A DNA stretch of 64,000 nt from Methylobacterium sp. E-005. GTDB lineage: Bacteria; Pseudomonadota; Alphaproteobacteria; Rhizobiales; Beijerinckiaceae. Below, piece after piece: positions 19,425 to 30,061 of the stretch; within the stretch, counting starts at the first letter, position 1, and every line of letters starts with the position of its first letter. The notes under the pieces are model-generated. The model saw nothing but the letters and a program-made list of their open reading frames with translations. It was not told the DNA's origin and did no database searches. The position numbers were made by a program, and so were the translations under genes. Location: assembly GCF_022829725.1 (NCBI RefSeq), contig NZ_JAKSYG010000062.1, forward strand, positions 124,001 through 188,000, in the 5' to 3' direction.

Positions 19425-20135
19425 ATGCCCGAGAACGCGCCACCCCGGCAGCTTGCCTTCGACCTGCCGCTCGATCCCCGTTATGGGCGCGAGGACTTCC
19501 TCGTCGGTCCGGCCAACGAGGCCGCCTACGCGCTGATCGAGGCGTGGCCGGACTGGCCCGACAGCGTGCTGGTGCTCACCGGCCCGCCCGGCAGCGGCAA
19601 GAGCCACCTCGCGGCGATCTGGGCCGAGCGTGCCCACGCCTGGACGGTCCCGGCCGCCGACATCAATGCCGATGCGGTCCAGCACCTCGTCTCGAACGGA
19701 GCGCTTGTCATTGAGGATATCGACCGCGCCGGGAGCCGGGACGAGGCGGCTCTGTTTCACCTCCTCAACCGGGCGCGCGAGCTCGCCTGCCCGCTGCTGC
19801 TGACCAGCGGCACCGGCATCGACGCCCTCGGCCTCACGACGCCCGACCTGCGCTCGCGCCTGCGCCTCGCGCCCGGAATCGCCATCGAGGCGCCGGACGA
19901 TGCCCTGCTGCGGGCCGTGCTGGTGAAACTGTTCGTCGATCGCCAATTGGTGGTCGATCTGAGCGTCATCGATTCGTTGTCCCTGCGGATCGACCGGTCC
20001 CTCGGGCGCGCCCGGGACGTGGTGGCCGAACTCGATCGTGACGCGTTGGGTCGGCAGCGGCGGATCAGCCGGCCCCTCGCCCTCGCCGTGCTGCGCCGCA
20101 TGGGCTTGGACGCCGAGTCAGACTCGAGCGACTGA
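19425..20135 (+). CDS. hdaA: HdaA, DnaA-related replication regulator
   Basis: A 236-residue AAA+ protein related to the DnaA ATPase domain but without the DNA-binding domain. The N-terminal clamp-binding hexapeptide reads QLAFDL, Walker A is GPPGSGKSH and the Walker B-like strand is LVIEDID. Hda proteins, tethered to the sliding clamp, stimulate ATP hydrolysis by DnaA after initiation. The purNM / hdaA-ppk-ppx neighbourhood is, from memory, conserved in Rhizobiales. Confidence 0.9.
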   Translation: MPENAPPRQLAFDLPLDPRYGREDFLVGPANEAAYALIEAWPDWPDSVLVLTGPPGSGKSHLAAIWAERAHAWTVPAADINADAVQHLVSNGALVIEDIDRAGSRDEAALFHLLNRARELACPLLLTSGTGIDALGLTTPDLRSRLRLAPGIAIEAPDDALLRAVLVKLFVDRQLVVDLSVIDSLSLRIDRSLGRARDVVAELDRDALGRQRRISRPLALAVLRRMGLDAESDSSD

Positions 20136-20228
20136 CAGCTGAATCGGGGGGTGTCACGAAATCGTCGTGATGGCCCAGGGCGTACATTGTAGAACGCATC
20201 ACGCAGCGACAAGGAGCAGGGACCCGGA

Positions 20229-22766
20229 ATGGATTCGACGCAGAAGCCCGTGGAACGCGAAGCCGCCGATGAGGCCGCGGAGCCCCGTCGGCGTTCAGCG
20301 ACCAATCCGACAATCCGGCGTGCGCCGGTCGTCCGGAGACCTGCGGCCGGCACCGCGCCCGGCGCCACCGCCGCGCCAGCGGCGGCCGCACGGCCGGCCG
20401 CGCAGCCCCGGCCGGCGGCGACCCGCACCCGGACGGCAACCGCAGCCCAGACCTTGGCCCAGACTTCTGCGCCCCCGGGAGCGACCGCGCCGGCGGACGC
20501 TCCGCCGACGGCCAGCGCGCAGGCGGCCACCTCCGTTGCCATTCCGGATACGACCGATGAATGGCCGGCCCTCGCCGAGCCTGAGGCACCTCAGGTGGAT
20601 GCGGCCCGGGAGACGGTGCTCGAAGCCGGGCGCGGTCTACGGCATTCGCCGGAGCGGTTCGTGAACCGCGAATTGTCCTGGCTGCAGTTCAACCGGCGCG
20701 TGCTCGAGGAAGCGTCGAACCCCAACCATCCCCTGCTGGAGCGCCTGCGCTTCCTGTCGATCTCGGCGAACAACCTCGACGAGTTCTTCATGGTCCGTGT
20801 CGCCGGCCTGATCGATCAGGTTCGTGCCGGCCTCACGGTGCCGTCTCAGGATGGCCTGTCGCCCTCGGAGCAGCTGGTGCGAATCGGGGCGGAGGTTTCG
20901 CGCCTCGCCGCGGATCAGCAGGCGCGCTGGCGCGAGCTGCGCGAGGAGCTGCACGCCTCCGACATCGACATCGTCGAGCCCGCCGCACTGACCGCCGAGC
21001 AAGCCTCGTGGCTGGAGGATTACTTCCTCACCCACATCTTCCCGGTTCTGACGCCGCTCGCGATCGATCCGGCCCATCCGTTCCCCTTCATTCCGAATCT
21101 CGGCACCACGATCGCGCTGACCTTGGTGCGGCCGAAGGACGGGCGGACTTTGCGCGCCCTGATCCGCCTGCCGGGCGTCATCGACCGTTTCGTGCGCTTA
21201 CCGGTGAGCGACAGCGAGACAGCAGCCCATCTGATCACGATCGAGCAGGTGATCGGAATGTTCACCGGGCGCCTGTTCCCGGGCTACCTCGTGAAGAGCA
21301 GCGGCGCGTTCCGTGTGGTGCGCGATTCCGATCTCGAAATCGAGGAGGAAGCGGAGGATCTCGTCCTCCACTTCGAGACCGCCCTCAAGCAGCGCCGCCG
21401 CGGCGTCGTGATCCGCCTCGAAGTCGAGGCGGGGATGGCGGAGGATCTGCGCGGCTTCGTGGTGGACGAGTTGGAGATCGCCCCCGACGCGGTGTTCCTC
21501 GTCGAGGGCATGCTGGCCCTCAACGAGCTGTCCCAGGTGGTCGGGATCGACCGGCCAGACCTGAAGTTCAAGCCCTATAACCCGCGCTTCCCGGAGCGGA
21601 TCCGCGAGAGCGGCGGGGACGTCTTCGCGGCGATCCGGCAGAAGGATTTCATCGTCCACCACCCCTACGAGTCCTTCGACTCGGTGGTGCAGTTCCTGGC
21701 CCAGGCGGCCCGCGACCCGAACGTGGTAGCGATCAAGCAGACGCTCTACCGGACCTCGTCCAACTCGCCGATCGTGGCGGCGCTGGCGGAGGCGGCCGAA
21801 CTTGGGAAGTCGGTCACTGCGCTTGTGGAGCTGAAGGCCCGCTTCGACGAGGAGGCGAATATCCGCTGGGCGCGCAACCTGGAGAAGGCGGGCGCGCAGG
21901 TTGTGTTCGGCTTCGTCGAGCTGAAGACCCACGCCAAGCTGTCGCTGGTGGTCCGGCGTGAGGGCGACAAGCTCGTCACCTACTGCCACGTCGGCACCGG
22001 CAACTATCACCCGATCACCGCGCGCGTTTACACGGACCTGTCGTTCTTCACCGCCGACCCGGCGATCGCCCGGGACGTGTCGCGAATCTTCAACTTCATC
22101 ACCGGCTACGCGGAGCCCGCCGAGCTGGAGCGCATGGCGGTCTCGCCGCTGACGGCGAAGAACAAGCTCCTTGAGCACATCGAGGCCGAGGTGGCCCACG
22201 CGAAGGCGGGGCGCCCGGCGGCGATCTGGATCAAGTGCAATTCGCTCGTCGATGCGCAGATCATCGACGCGCTCTACGACGCTTCGGAAGCCGGCGTTCA
22301 GATCGACTGCGTGGTGCGCGGCATCTGCTGCCTGCGGCCCGGCATCCCCGGCCTGTCGGAAACGATTCGGGTTAAGTCGATCGTCGGGCGCTTCCTGGAG
22401 CACGGGCGCATCTACGCCTTCGGCAACGGCGTCGGGCTGCCCCATCCGAAGGCCACGGTCTACATCTCGTCGGCCGATCTGATGAGCCGGAATCTCGACC
22501 GGCGCGTCGAAGCGCTGCTGCCGATCACCAACCCAACCGTGCATCAGCAGGTGCTCGACCAGATCATGCTGGCGAACCTCCTCGACAACCGTCAAAGTTG
22601 GCGGCTGCTCGCCTCCGGCGGCTGCGAGCGGATCCAGCCGGCCGACGGCGAGGAACCGTTCAACGCGCACAAATATTTCATGACCAACCCGAGTCTCTCG
22701 GGCCGCGGCAAGGCGTCGAAGAAGTCGAGTCCCCGTGCGCTGAGCCGCCGGGCGCAGCGTGCCTAG
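20229..22766 (+). CDS. ppk: Ppk1, polyphosphate kinase, with a long low-complexity N-terminal extension
   Basis: 845 residues, versus about 690-730 for typical PPK1. Residues 1-135 are an Ala/Pro/Thr/Arg-rich low-complexity segment not found in the core family. The core starts at [20 protein letters not shown] and continues through the head domain. The C1/C2 phospholipase-D-like domains follow, with the conserved HVGTGNYH stretch and [20 protein letters not shown] makes polyphosphate from ATP, often at the membrane. ATG 20229 is kept because the extension is in frame and open; Met could also lie closer to the core. ppx follows. Confidence 0.94.
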   Translation: MDSTQKPVEREAADEAAEPRRRSATNPTIRRAPVVRRPAAGTAPGATAAPAAAARPAAQPRPAATRTRTATAAQTLAQTSAPPGATAPADAPPTASAQAATSVAIPDTTDEWPALAEPEAPQVDAARETVLEAGRGLRHSPERFVNRELSWLQFNRRVLEEASNPNHPLLERLRFLSISANNLDEFFMVRVAGLIDQVRAGLTVPSQDGLSPSEQLVRIGAEVSRLAADQQARWRELREELHASDIDIVEPAALTAEQASWLEDYFLTHIFPVLTPLAIDPAHPFPFIPNLGTTIALTLVRPKDGRTLRALIRLPGVIDRFVRLPVSDSETAAHLITIEQVIGMFTGRLFPGYLVKSSGAFRVVRDSDLEIEEEAEDLVLHFETALKQRRRGVVIRLEVEAGMAEDLRGFVVDELEIAPDAVFLVEGMLALNELSQVVGIDRPDLKFKPYNPRFPERIRESGGDVFAAIRQKDFIVHHPYESFDSVVQFLAQAARDPNVVAIKQTLYRTSSNSPIVAALAEAAELGKSVTALVELKARFDEEANIRWARNLEKAGAQVVFGFVELKTHAKLSLVVRREGDKLVTYCHVGTGNYHPITARVYTDLSFFTADPAIARDVSRIFNFITGYAEPAELERMAVSPLTAKNKLLEHIEAEVAHAKAGRPAAIWIKCNSLVDAQIIDALYDASEAGVQIDCVVRGICCLRPGIPGLSETIRVKSIVGRFLEHGRIYAFGNGVGLPHPKATVYISSADLMSRNLDRRVEALLPITNPTVHQQVLDQIMLANLLDNRQSWRLLASGGCERIQPADGEEPFNAHKYFMTNPSLSGRGKASKKSSPRALSRRAQRA

Positions 22767-23053
22767 ATCTCCGTCCGATGCGCCGGAGACTCGACAGGTT
22801 TCGGACGGACGCGCTGCGGTTCTGCGTGAGGAACTTGCGCACGCTCAAAGAACTGCGCAAAGGAAGCACCCGTCCGCCGACGCAACGCCATGTGGTTTCC
22901 GCGTCGCCACCATGGCTTCCCGTCCGGCAGCCGGGCAACGACATCCTGGATCTGGAGCCGCTCTCGGTCGCCGCGCGACCGGCCCCGGACCCGGAACGAA
23001 CGGGCGGTGCGTCGGCGGTCGAGCCGGCCACGCTCAATCAAGGACCTGGACGT

Positions 23054-24595
23054 TTGGGCAGTTCTCGCGCCAATCTCTTCCTCGCGCACCATGCGGAGCA
23101 GCCCGTGCACGCCGCGCAATCGCCGGTCGCCCTCATCGATATCGGCTCGAACTCGGTCCGGCTCGTCGCCTATGACGGCCTGACCCGGGCGCCTACGCCG
23201 CTCTATAACGAGAAGGTCCTGTGCGGCCTCGGCCGCAACGTGCTCACCACGGGCAGGCTGAACGAGGAGGCGGTGGCCCGCGCGCTCACCGCGCTCGCCC
23301 GGTTCCGGGTGCTGTGCGAGACGATGCGGGCGAGCCGGGTTTTCGTGCTGGCCACCGCGGCCGCCCGCGACGCGGAGAACGGCCCCGACTTCCTGCGCGC
23401 CGCGGAAGCGGCCTGCGGCCAGGAGATCCAGCTGCTTTCGGGCCGGCGCGAGGCGGAACTCTCCGCGATGGGCGTCATATCCGGCTTCCACGCCCCTGAC
23501 GGCGTGGTGGGCGACATGGGCGGCGGTTCGCTCGAACTCGTCGATGTCCGCGGCACCGTGGTCGGCCAGGGCGTGACCATGCCGCTCGGCGGCCTTGCCC
23601 TTCAGGACCTCTCCGGCGGCTCGGTGAAGAAGGCCGCAAAGATCGTGCGCGAGCACATGCGCAAGGCCGTGCCGCAGCTCGAAACCCTGCGCGGGCGGAC
23701 CTTCTACGCGGTCGGCGGCACGTGGCGCGCGCTGGCGCGGCTGCACATGGCCGCGCGCGGCTACCCGGTCCACGTGATGCACGGTTACACCGTTGAGCCG
23801 AGCGACGAGCTGACCTTCCTGCAGATCGTCGAGCAGACCGACGTCTCGCTGCTTCAGGACGTCGAGGCGATCTCGGAGGCCCGGCGTCCACTGCTCGCCT
23901 ACGGCGCGGTGGTTCTGGAAGAGATCATCCGCGTCGGCCGCCCGCGGGAACTCGCGATCTCGGCCTCGGGCGTCCGGGAGGGCCTGCTGTTCGAGCAACT
24001 CGACCGCGATTCCCGGCTGATCGACCCGCTTCTCGCCTCGGCGGCCGAGTTCAACACCCTGCGCTCCCGCGCGCCCCGTCACGGAGAGGATCTGATCGCC
24101 TGGACCGACCGGTTCGTCGCGACCCTCGATGGCCACGAAACCGCGGACGAGCGGCGGCTACGGCACGCGGGCTGTCTTCTCTCGGATGTCGGCTGGCGGG
24201 CCCATCCCGATTACCGCGACGAGCAGAGCATTGCGGTGATCCAGAATGCGGCCTTCGTGGGCGTCGATCACCCGGGCCGGGCCTATCTCGCCTTGGGGGT
24301 GTCGCTTCGGCACACCGGGCTTGCCACCGAGAAGGCCAACCCGATCCTGCGCGGCGTCGCGGGCCCACGCCTGTTCGACCGGGCCCGGCTCCTCGGGGCG
24401 CTGCTGCGGGTCGCCTTCCCGATCTCGGCCGGAATGGACGGGGCGCTCAGCCGGGCGCCGCTCACCGTCGAGGACGGGCGGGTCATCCTGCGGCTGCCGC
24501 GGGACTGGCAAGCCCTCAGCGGCGACCGTCTCCTGAACCGCGTTCGGGGCCTCGGTCGCGTCGTGGGCCTCGAGGGTCGGGTCGAGATCGGCTAG
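23054..24595 (+). CDS. ppx: Ppx/GppA, exopolyphosphatase
   Basis: About 513 residues. The actin-like fold starts at ALIDIGSNSVRLVAYD (phosphate loop 1); GDMGGGSLELVDV is the second phosphate loop. An HD-like C-terminal region follows. It degrades polyphosphate or pppGpp. The start is unsettled: TTG 23054 has AAGGA 9 nt upstream and gives normal length. The frame is open back to ATG 22778 (12 nt after the ppk stop), which would add 92 residues of low-quality sequence. The pairing with ppk supports the assignment. Confidence 0.88.
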   Translation: MGSSRANLFLAHHAEQPVHAAQSPVALIDIGSNSVRLVAYDGLTRAPTPLYNEKVLCGLGRNVLTTGRLNEEAVARALTALARFRVLCETMRASRVFVLATAAARDAENGPDFLRAAEAACGQEIQLLSGRREAELSAMGVISGFHAPDGVVGDMGGGSLELVDVRGTVVGQGVTMPLGGLALQDLSGGSVKKAAKIVREHMRKAVPQLETLRGRTFYAVGGTWRALARLHMAARGYPVHVMHGYTVEPSDELTFLQIVEQTDVSLLQDVEAISEARRPLLAYGAVVLEEIIRVGRPRELAISASGVREGLLFEQLDRDSRLIDPLLASAAEFNTLRSRAPRHGEDLIAWTDRFVATLDGHETADERRLRHAGCLLSDVGWRAHPDYRDEQSIAVIQNAAFVGVDHPGRAYLALGVSLRHTGLATEKANPILRGVAGPRLFDRARLLGALLRVAFPISAGMDGALSRAPLTVEDGRVILRLPRDWQALSGDRLLNRVRGLGRVVGLEGRVEIG

Positions 24596-24604
24596 CGCCG
24601 CCGT

Positions 24605-26050
24605 TCAGGCGACCCGATCCGGGAAGATCGCCTTCTTGACCACCGCGTGGACGCCCCAATTGCCGTCCACGACCTGCGTGATCCCGAAATCGACCGCCAC
24701 CGACATCAGCGAGATCGCCTCGTCCTCGGTGAGCCCCTTCGCGTGCATCAGGAACTGGCGCATCTTGCGGAAGGCGTCGCGCATGGCGAGGTCGATCGAG
24801 GATTTCGCGAAGATCGCAGCCTGGGCGTCCGGGCCGAGGTCGCGCAGGTAGTTGGGATAGCTGAAGCCGGACAGGACCCAGTCGTCCTTCGTCTCGATCA
24901 TCGGGAAGTCGAGGGCCTCGAGCGGCGAGCCGGGCAGGTCGGCCTTCTTGTGCAGGATGAACTGGAAGGTCCCCGTCAACGAGCACTCGATCGCGGTCCC
25001 GCACAGCTCGGAATCGCCCTGGCTGGCATGGGGATCGCCCACCGAGAACAGAGCCCCCGCCACCGCGACCGGGAAGTAGAGCGTCGCGCCCTTGCCGATC
25101 CGCCAATTGTCGATATTGCCGCCGGTATAGCTCGGCGGGATCGTGTTGACCCGGTCGGCCTCGGCCGGCGCCACGCCCAGCGTGCCGAAATGCGGGCGGA
25201 TCGGCACCCGGATCCCCTTCAGAACGTCGAAGGTCTTCTGCGTCCTGGCATGGTCCACCGGCAGGCCGGGATAGTCGATGGTCGGGTGCTCGACCCCGAA
25301 CGGATCGGTCACGCCGGGCCAGCGGAAGCTGTAGACCGCCCGCGCCCAGTCGCGGGCACCGGTGGCGTCGACCTCGTAGATGGTCACCACCTCGCGGGGC
25401 TTATCGCCGGTGATCAGGTCCTTGTAGTGGAAGCCCCACCACGCCGCCGCGTTGCTGCCGAAGGCGAGGCCCTTGTATTTCGGGTTGGCGCTGGGGCGCG
25501 GCGCCACGTCGAGGATGCGAACCTCCAGCACGTCGCCGGGCTCCGCGCCGCGGATCGCCACAGGTCCGGTGCAGATGTGGACGCCGAGGCCGCCACCGGG
25601 GCCGATCTTGGCATCCATCGGCCCGGCGCCGCGGGGCGAGACGCCCATCTTGTCCTTGGTCCAGAGGTAGACGCTCTCGGCGCCCGGATCGCCCTGAATC
25701 ATCCGCTCGGCATCGTCGCTGGCCTGATGGGTCAGCGTCTCGATGGTCACGAAATCGCCCGAGCCGATCTCGACCTGCGGCTTGAGGCTGCGGCTGAAGA
25801 AGCCCCAATGCACCGTCTCGGCATTGGCCGACAGGTGGTAATGCCCGGTGGCGGCGAACTTGGCGCCCGAGGCTTGCGCCAGGGCCGGGCTCACCAGCGA
25901 GGGGCCGCCGGCCGCGAACGCCGCCGCAGCGGCGCCCGTCGCCGCGAAACTGCTCTTCAGGAAGGCGCGTCGCTCCGGCTCAAGGTCGCTTTTGAACCGG
26001 CGCCGATGTTCCTCGAAGGCGTGGCAGTTCGGGTCGTCGCCCTGGCACAT
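24605..26050 (-). CDS. Tat-exported acetamidase/formamidase family protein
   Basis: A 481-residue FmdA/AmdA-family amidohydrolase. Residues 1-60 contain ERRAFLKSSF followed by an Ala-rich hydrophobic segment ending SPALAQA, a plausible Tat signal. The mature part has the family features AIRGAEPGDVLEVRILDV, SVGDPHASQGDSELCGTAIE and a C-terminal helical tail. The family hydrolyses formamide or acetamide to ammonia plus the acid. Most characterised members are cytoplasmic, so export is unusual. ATG 26050 was chosen; the frame is open to a TTG at 26092. It converges on ppx (9-nt gap). Confidence 0.85.
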   Translation of the reverse strand: MCQGDDPNCHAFEEHRRRFKSDLEPERRAFLKSSFAATGAAAAAFAAGGPSLVSPALAQASGAKFAATGHYHLSANAETVHWGFFSRSLKPQVEIGSGDFVTIETLTHQASDDAERMIQGDPGAESVYLWTKDKMGVSPRGAGPMDAKIGPGGGLGVHICTGPVAIRGAEPGDVLEVRILDVAPRPSANPKYKGLAFGSNAAAWWGFHYKDLITGDKPREVVTIYEVDATGARDWARAVYSFRWPGVTDPFGVEHPTIDYPGLPVDHARTQKTFDVLKGIRVPIRPHFGTLGVAPAEADRVNTIPPSYTGGNIDNWRIGKGATLYFPVAVAGALFSVGDPHASQGDSELCGTAIECSLTGTFQFILHKKADLPGSPLEALDFPMIETKDDWVLSGFSYPNYLRDLGPDAQAAIFAKSSIDLAMRDAFRKMRQFLMHAKGLTEDEAISLMSVAVDFGITQVVDGNWGVHAVVKKAIFPDRVA

Positions 26051-26131
26051 CGTGTCCGCTTCCGGTGATTGCGTTTCCCCGGAGGCGGCCAAGCAATTTG
26101 ACGGCCACGCTCGCGGCCGCCATGGGACCCC

Positions 26132-28459
26132 TTACTCGGAGACCATCCCGACACCCGGCTCCTCGGCCTTCGGCGGCGCCTCGTCCGCCTGCGCCTCGAC
26201 CACCGCGGCGGCCGTCACATTGACGATACCCCTGGCGGTTACCGAGGGGGTGAGGATATGGGCGGGCTTAGCCGGTCCAATCAGCAGGGGTCCGACCGGC
26301 AGGGCGTCCGCCATGATCTTTGCGAACTGGAACGCGATGTTGGCCGCATCCAGGTTCGGGAAAATCAGGACGTTCGCCGCACCCTTCAGGCGCGAGCCCG
26401 GCAGCACCCGGTCGCGGACCATCTCGGAGAGGGCCGAATCCGCCTGCATCTCACCGTCGACCATCAGCTCCGGATCGCGCGTTTGCAGGAGCGCGAGGGC
26501 GTCGCGCATCTTCATGGCGGAGGCCGAGTCCGATTGGCCGAAATCCGAGTGGCTGAGCAGCGCGATCTTCGGCGTCAGCCCGAACCGGCTCACGTGGTTC
26601 GCGCAGGCCTGTGCCACGTCGGCGATTTCCTCGGGGGTCGGATTCGGCCGGACATGGGTATCGGCCAGGAAGTAGGCGCCGGTATGGGTCACCACGAGGC
26701 TCATCGCGGCGCATTGCTTCACCCCCGGCGCCAGCCCGATCACGTCGCGGATGATGCGCAGCCGCGTCTCGAACCGCCCCTCCAGTCCGCAGATCAGCGC
26801 GTCGGCCTCGCCGCGACGGACCGCGATGGCGCCGATCACCGTGTTGTTGGTGCGCACCAGCGTGCGGGCGGCGTCAGGCGTGATACCGCGTCGGCCGGCA
26901 ACATCCAGGTAGGTCTGCACGTAGGCGCGGTAGCGGGGATCGTCCTCGGGATCGATCAGCTCGAAGTCCCGGCCGTGCTCGATCGACAGGCCGAAGCGCT
27001 TCAGCCGGGTCTCGACCACCCGCGGCCGGCCGACCAGGATCGGGTAGGCGACCTTGTCCTCGACGATCGCCTGCACGGCGCGGAGCACGCGCTCGTCCTC
27101 GCCCTCGGCGTAGATGACGCGCTTGGGCGCTTCCTTGGCCTTGGAGAAGAGCGGCTTCATGATCAGGCCGGACCGGTGCACGAACCGGTCGAGGCTCTCG
27201 ACATAGGCGTCGAGATCCGCGAGCGGCCGGCCGGCCACGCCGGAATCCATCGCGGCCTGGGCGACCGCCGGAGCAATGCGCAGGATCAGGCGCGGGTCGA
27301 ACGGGCTCGGGATCAGCGATTTTGGCCCGAACGGCCGGGCCTCGCCGCCATAGGCGCGGGCGACCACGTCGGAGGTGGTCTCGTGGGCCAAGCCCGCGAT
27401 CGCCTTGACGGCGGCTTTCTTCATCTCCTCGTTGATCTTGTGGGCACCGACATCCAGCGCGCCGCGGAAGATGTACGGGAAGCACAGGACGTTGTTGACC
27501 TGGTTCGGGAAGTCCGACCGGCCGGTGCAGATCATCGCGTCCGGCCGCTCCTTCTCGGCCAGATCCGGCATGATCTCCGGATAGGGGTTGGCGAGCGCCA
27601 TGATCAGCGGCTTCTCGGCCATCTCCTTCAGATATTCGGGCTTGAGCACGCCGCCGGCCGAGAGGCCGATGAACACGTCCGCCCCCGGGATCACCTCGGC
27701 CAGGGTCCGCTTGTCGGTCTCCTGAGCGTAGACGTCCTTCCACCGATCCATCAGCTCCGGGCGGCCCTTGTAGACCACACCCTTGATGTCGGTGACCGTG
27801 ATGTTCTCGCGGGTTGCGCCGAGCGACACGAGGAGGTTGAGGCAGGCCAGAGCCGCCGCGCCCGCCCCGGAGGTGACGATCCGGACGTCGGACAGATTCT
27901 TGCCGGCAAGTTCCAACCCGTTCAGGACGGCCGCCGCCACGATGATCGCGGTGCCGTGCTGGTCGTCGTGGAAGACCGGGATGTTCATCCGGGCCCGGCA
28001 CTGCTCCTCAACCTCGAAGCACTCGGGCGCCTTGATATCCTCCAGGTTGATGCCGCCGAAGGTCGGCTCCAGGGCGCAGACCACGTCGACGAGCTTCGAC
28101 ACGTCCTTCTGATCGACCTCGATGTCGAACACGTCGATACCGGCGAATTTCTTGAACAGGACCGCCTTGCCCTCCATCACGGGCTTGGAGGCCAGCGGGC
28201 CGATATCGCCCAGGCCCAGCACGGCGGTGCCGTTGGTGAGCACCGCCACGAGGTTCTGGCGGATCGTGAGATCGGCGGCCTGCTGCGGATCGTCGTGGAT
28301 CGCCATGCAGGCGGCGGCGACGCCTGGGGAGTAGGCGAGCGCCAGGTCACGCTGGTTGCCCAGCGGCTTCGTCGCCTGGATCTCGAGCTTCCCGGGCTTG
28401 GGCAGGCGGTGGTAGACGAGCGCCCCGGCCTTGAGGTCCTCGGACATGTTATCGGCCAT
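26132..28459 (-). CDS. maeB: NADP-dependent malic enzyme with phosphotransacetylase-like domain (MaeB)
   Basis: 775 residues. The N-terminal malic-enzyme part (about 1-430) has [38 protein letters not shown] and a Rossmann segment ([13 protein letters not shown]). The C-terminal 330 residues resemble phosphate acetyltransferase ([27 protein letters not shown]). It decarboxylates malate to pyruvate with NADP; the C-terminal domain is regulatory in characterised MaeB proteins, sensing acetyl-CoA. It is divergent from the hexapeptide acyltransferase gene. Confidence 0.95.
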   Translation of the reverse strand: MADNMSEDLKAGALVYHRLPKPGKLEIQATKPLGNQRDLALAYSPGVAAACMAIHDDPQQAADLTIRQNLVAVLTNGTAVLGLGDIGPLASKPVMEGKAVLFKKFAGIDVFDIEVDQKDVSKLVDVVCALEPTFGGINLEDIKAPECFEVEEQCRARMNIPVFHDDQHGTAIIVAAAVLNGLELAGKNLSDVRIVTSGAGAAALACLNLLVSLGATRENITVTDIKGVVYKGRPELMDRWKDVYAQETDKRTLAEVIPGADVFIGLSAGGVLKPEYLKEMAEKPLIMALANPYPEIMPDLAEKERPDAMICTGRSDFPNQVNNVLCFPYIFRGALDVGAHKINEEMKKAAVKAIAGLAHETTSDVVARAYGGEARPFGPKSLIPSPFDPRLILRIAPAVAQAAMDSGVAGRPLADLDAYVESLDRFVHRSGLIMKPLFSKAKEAPKRVIYAEGEDERVLRAVQAIVEDKVAYPILVGRPRVVETRLKRFGLSIEHGRDFELIDPEDDPRYRAYVQTYLDVAGRRGITPDAARTLVRTNNTVIGAIAVRRGEADALICGLEGRFETRLRIIRDVIGLAPGVKQCAAMSLVVTHTGAYFLADTHVRPNPTPEEIADVAQACANHVSRFGLTPKIALLSHSDFGQSDSASAMKMRDALALLQTRDPELMVDGEMQADSALSEMVRDRVLPGSRLKGAANVLIFPNLDAANIAFQFAKIMADALPVGPLLIGPAKPAHILTPSVTARGIVNVTAAAVVEAQADEAPPKAEEPGVGMVSE

Positions 28460-28525
28460 CGCCCACGCTCCCGCTCACCTTTTTCACCGAGGACGACGCA
28501 GCCGCGCATCACGCAGGCTCGCGTC

Positions 28526-29155
28526 TTGACCGGTCTGTTGCACCGGCTGCGCAGGGGGCGCAACCCGCACAACGAGACGCGGATCCACCTCGCCAAGCTG
28601 GCGAGGGCCTACGGCTTCTCCATAGGCGCTTATTCGTACGGGCGTCCAAAAGTCCGTTTCCCGGAAAGCGGGCGGCGGCTGACGATCGGCCGCTATTGTT
28701 CCATCGCCGACAAGGTCGAGATCCTGCTCGGCGGCGATCACCGGCTGGACTGGGTGTCCACCTATCCCTTCGCGGCGATGCGGGGGCTGTTTCCGGACGC
28801 ACAGGCACCGGAGGATTTTCACGCCTCCCGGGGCGACGTGGTGATCGGGCACGATGTCTGGCTGGGCTCGGGCTGCATGATCCTCTCGGGCGTCACGATC
28901 GGCCACGGGGCGGTGGTGGCGGCCCGCGCCGTGGTGACCCGCGACGTGCCCGCCTACGCGGTGGTGGCCGGCAATCCGGCGCGGGTGGTGCGCGACCGGT
29001 TCGACGCGGCGACCGTGGAGGCCCTGCTGGCGGCGGCGTGGTGGGACCTGCCGCATGCGGAGGTGACGCGGCTCGTGCCGCTGCTGCAGGGCGGCGACGT
29101 GGCGGCCCTGATCGCGGCCGCGGGCGCCGTTGCGGCGGAGCGGGGGATTGCGTAA
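28526..29155 (+). CDS. CatB/Xat-like hexapeptide O-acyltransferase
   Basis: About 209 residues. The left-handed beta-helix is indicated by [18 protein letters not shown] and [15 protein letters not shown], ending with the trimer-forming [11 protein letters not shown]; upstream, [12 protein letters not shown] is also typical. Such enzymes acetylate antibiotics or cell-surface sugars with acetyl-CoA; substrate here is unknown. The start is probably TTG 28526 (GCAGG about 9 nt upstream). The frame stays open far upstream only as a shadow of maeB. Confidence 0.8.
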   Translation: MTGLLHRLRRGRNPHNETRIHLAKLARAYGFSIGAYSYGRPKVRFPESGRRLTIGRYCSIADKVEILLGGDHRLDWVSTYPFAAMRGLFPDAQAPEDFHASRGDVVIGHDVWLGSGCMILSGVTIGHGAVVAARAVVTRDVPAYAVVAGNPARVVRDRFDAATVEALLAAAWWDLPHAEVTRLVPLLQGGDVAALIAAAGAVAAERGIA

Positions 29156-29200
29156 TTCGCGGCCCATCTTTGCCGCTCAGGCCGAACCCGGAGCCCAACC

Positions 29201-29455
29201 ATGTCCGACCTCACGCTGCCCGACCGCCTCTCGGTCAACCCGGACAGCCCGTACTACGACGCGGCCCTGCTGGAGCGGGGCGTCGGCATCCGCTTCAAGG
29301 GCGTCGAGAAGACCAATGTCGAGGAGTACTGCGTGAGCGAGGGCTGGGTGCGCCTCTCGGCCGGCAAGACCCTTGACCGTGCCGGCAACCCGATGACGGT
29401 GAAGCTGAAGGGCCCGGTGGAGCCTTACCTGCGCGACGCGGCGGACGCAGAGTGA
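29201..29455 (+). CDS. DUF3297 family protein
   Basis: 84 residues starting SDLTLPDRLSVNPDSPYYD and containing GVGIRFKGVEKTNVEEYC, the hallmark of DUF3297 (glutathione-peroxidase-like naming in some databases is not supported by sequence). Small, soluble, probably cytoplasmic; function unknown. It follows the acyltransferase gene by 45 nt. Confidence 0.85.
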   Translation: MSDLTLPDRLSVNPDSPYYDAALLERGVGIRFKGVEKTNVEEYCVSEGWVRLSAGKTLDRAGNPMTVKLKGPVEPYLRDAADAE

Positions 29456-29468
29456 GAATCTGGCGGGC

Positions 29469-30053
29469 TCATCGCTCCAGCGGGAATGGAGTGGGTTCCC
29501 AGTAGGGTTCCAGCTCCGTCCCGCGGACGTTGGCCGCCTCCCAATCGTGCAGGATCTTGGCCAGCGCCGGGCGGTCGCCGGCCATGAGCGGTTCGGCCAC
29601 GGCGGCGAGCTGCAGTCGCCAGCGATCCGCGCGCGTCCCTGGCGGGAACGACTTGCCGGCGTGCCACAGCTGTCGTTCGTGCCAGATCGCCCGCGCGGCC
29701 TCGAGATCGCCGGCCGCGATGTGGACGATCATGCGGTCTTCAAAGTCTTCTCTATAATAACGATTGCTGTCTGATAAGAGTGTTGAGTAACCATCGATTT
29801 CGCTGAGTAATTTTAATCTTGAGATAGTATCCTTGTTGATAGATTTAATTGCATTGTTCAATGATTCAGGTTCTGCCCACAACCATACAACATTTGTTGA
29901 TGTAGCCGGTTTTAACAATGGCTCATAACATGTTCCTATGCGGATATCATGAAGAAAGACCGCGTAGAATAAAGAGCAGGCAACCAGCCTTGGCCGAAAG
30001 CAATTCGAATGCGAAGATCGCCCAATGAATATTCCGCATGCTATATGATGCAC
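29469..30053 (-). CDS. Hypothetical protein, candidate immunity protein
   Basis: Up to 194 residues from GTG 30053; the true start may be further in, as the first 40 residues are unlike a soluble protein start. The C-terminal two-thirds is helical (DFEDRMIVHIAAGDLEAARA, WRLQLAAVAEPLMAGD) and ends in EPYWEPTPFPLER. No family is named with confidence. The 5' half is markedly AT-rich compared with the window. It begins 9 nt after the end of the nuclease-toxin-like fragment on the same strand, the position expected for a cognate immunity gene (inference). Confidence 0.6.
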   Translation of the reverse strand: MHHIACGIFIGRSSHSNCFRPRLVACSLFYAVFLHDIRIGTCYEPLLKPATSTNVVWLWAEPESLNNAIKSINKDTISRLKLLSEIDGYSTLLSDSNRYYREDFEDRMIVHIAAGDLEAARAIWHERQLWHAGKSFPPGTRADRWRLQLAAVAEPLMAGDRPALAKILHDWEAANVRGTELEPYWEPTPFPLER

Positions 30054-30061
30054 TGGACTCT

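Noticed and set aside
26258..29155. A 965-codon open frame on the plus strand across maeB
   Set aside because: It is antisense to a clearly recognisable malic enzyme; only its last 209 codons (from about 28526) are a real hexapeptide acyltransferase. High GC keeps opposite frames open.
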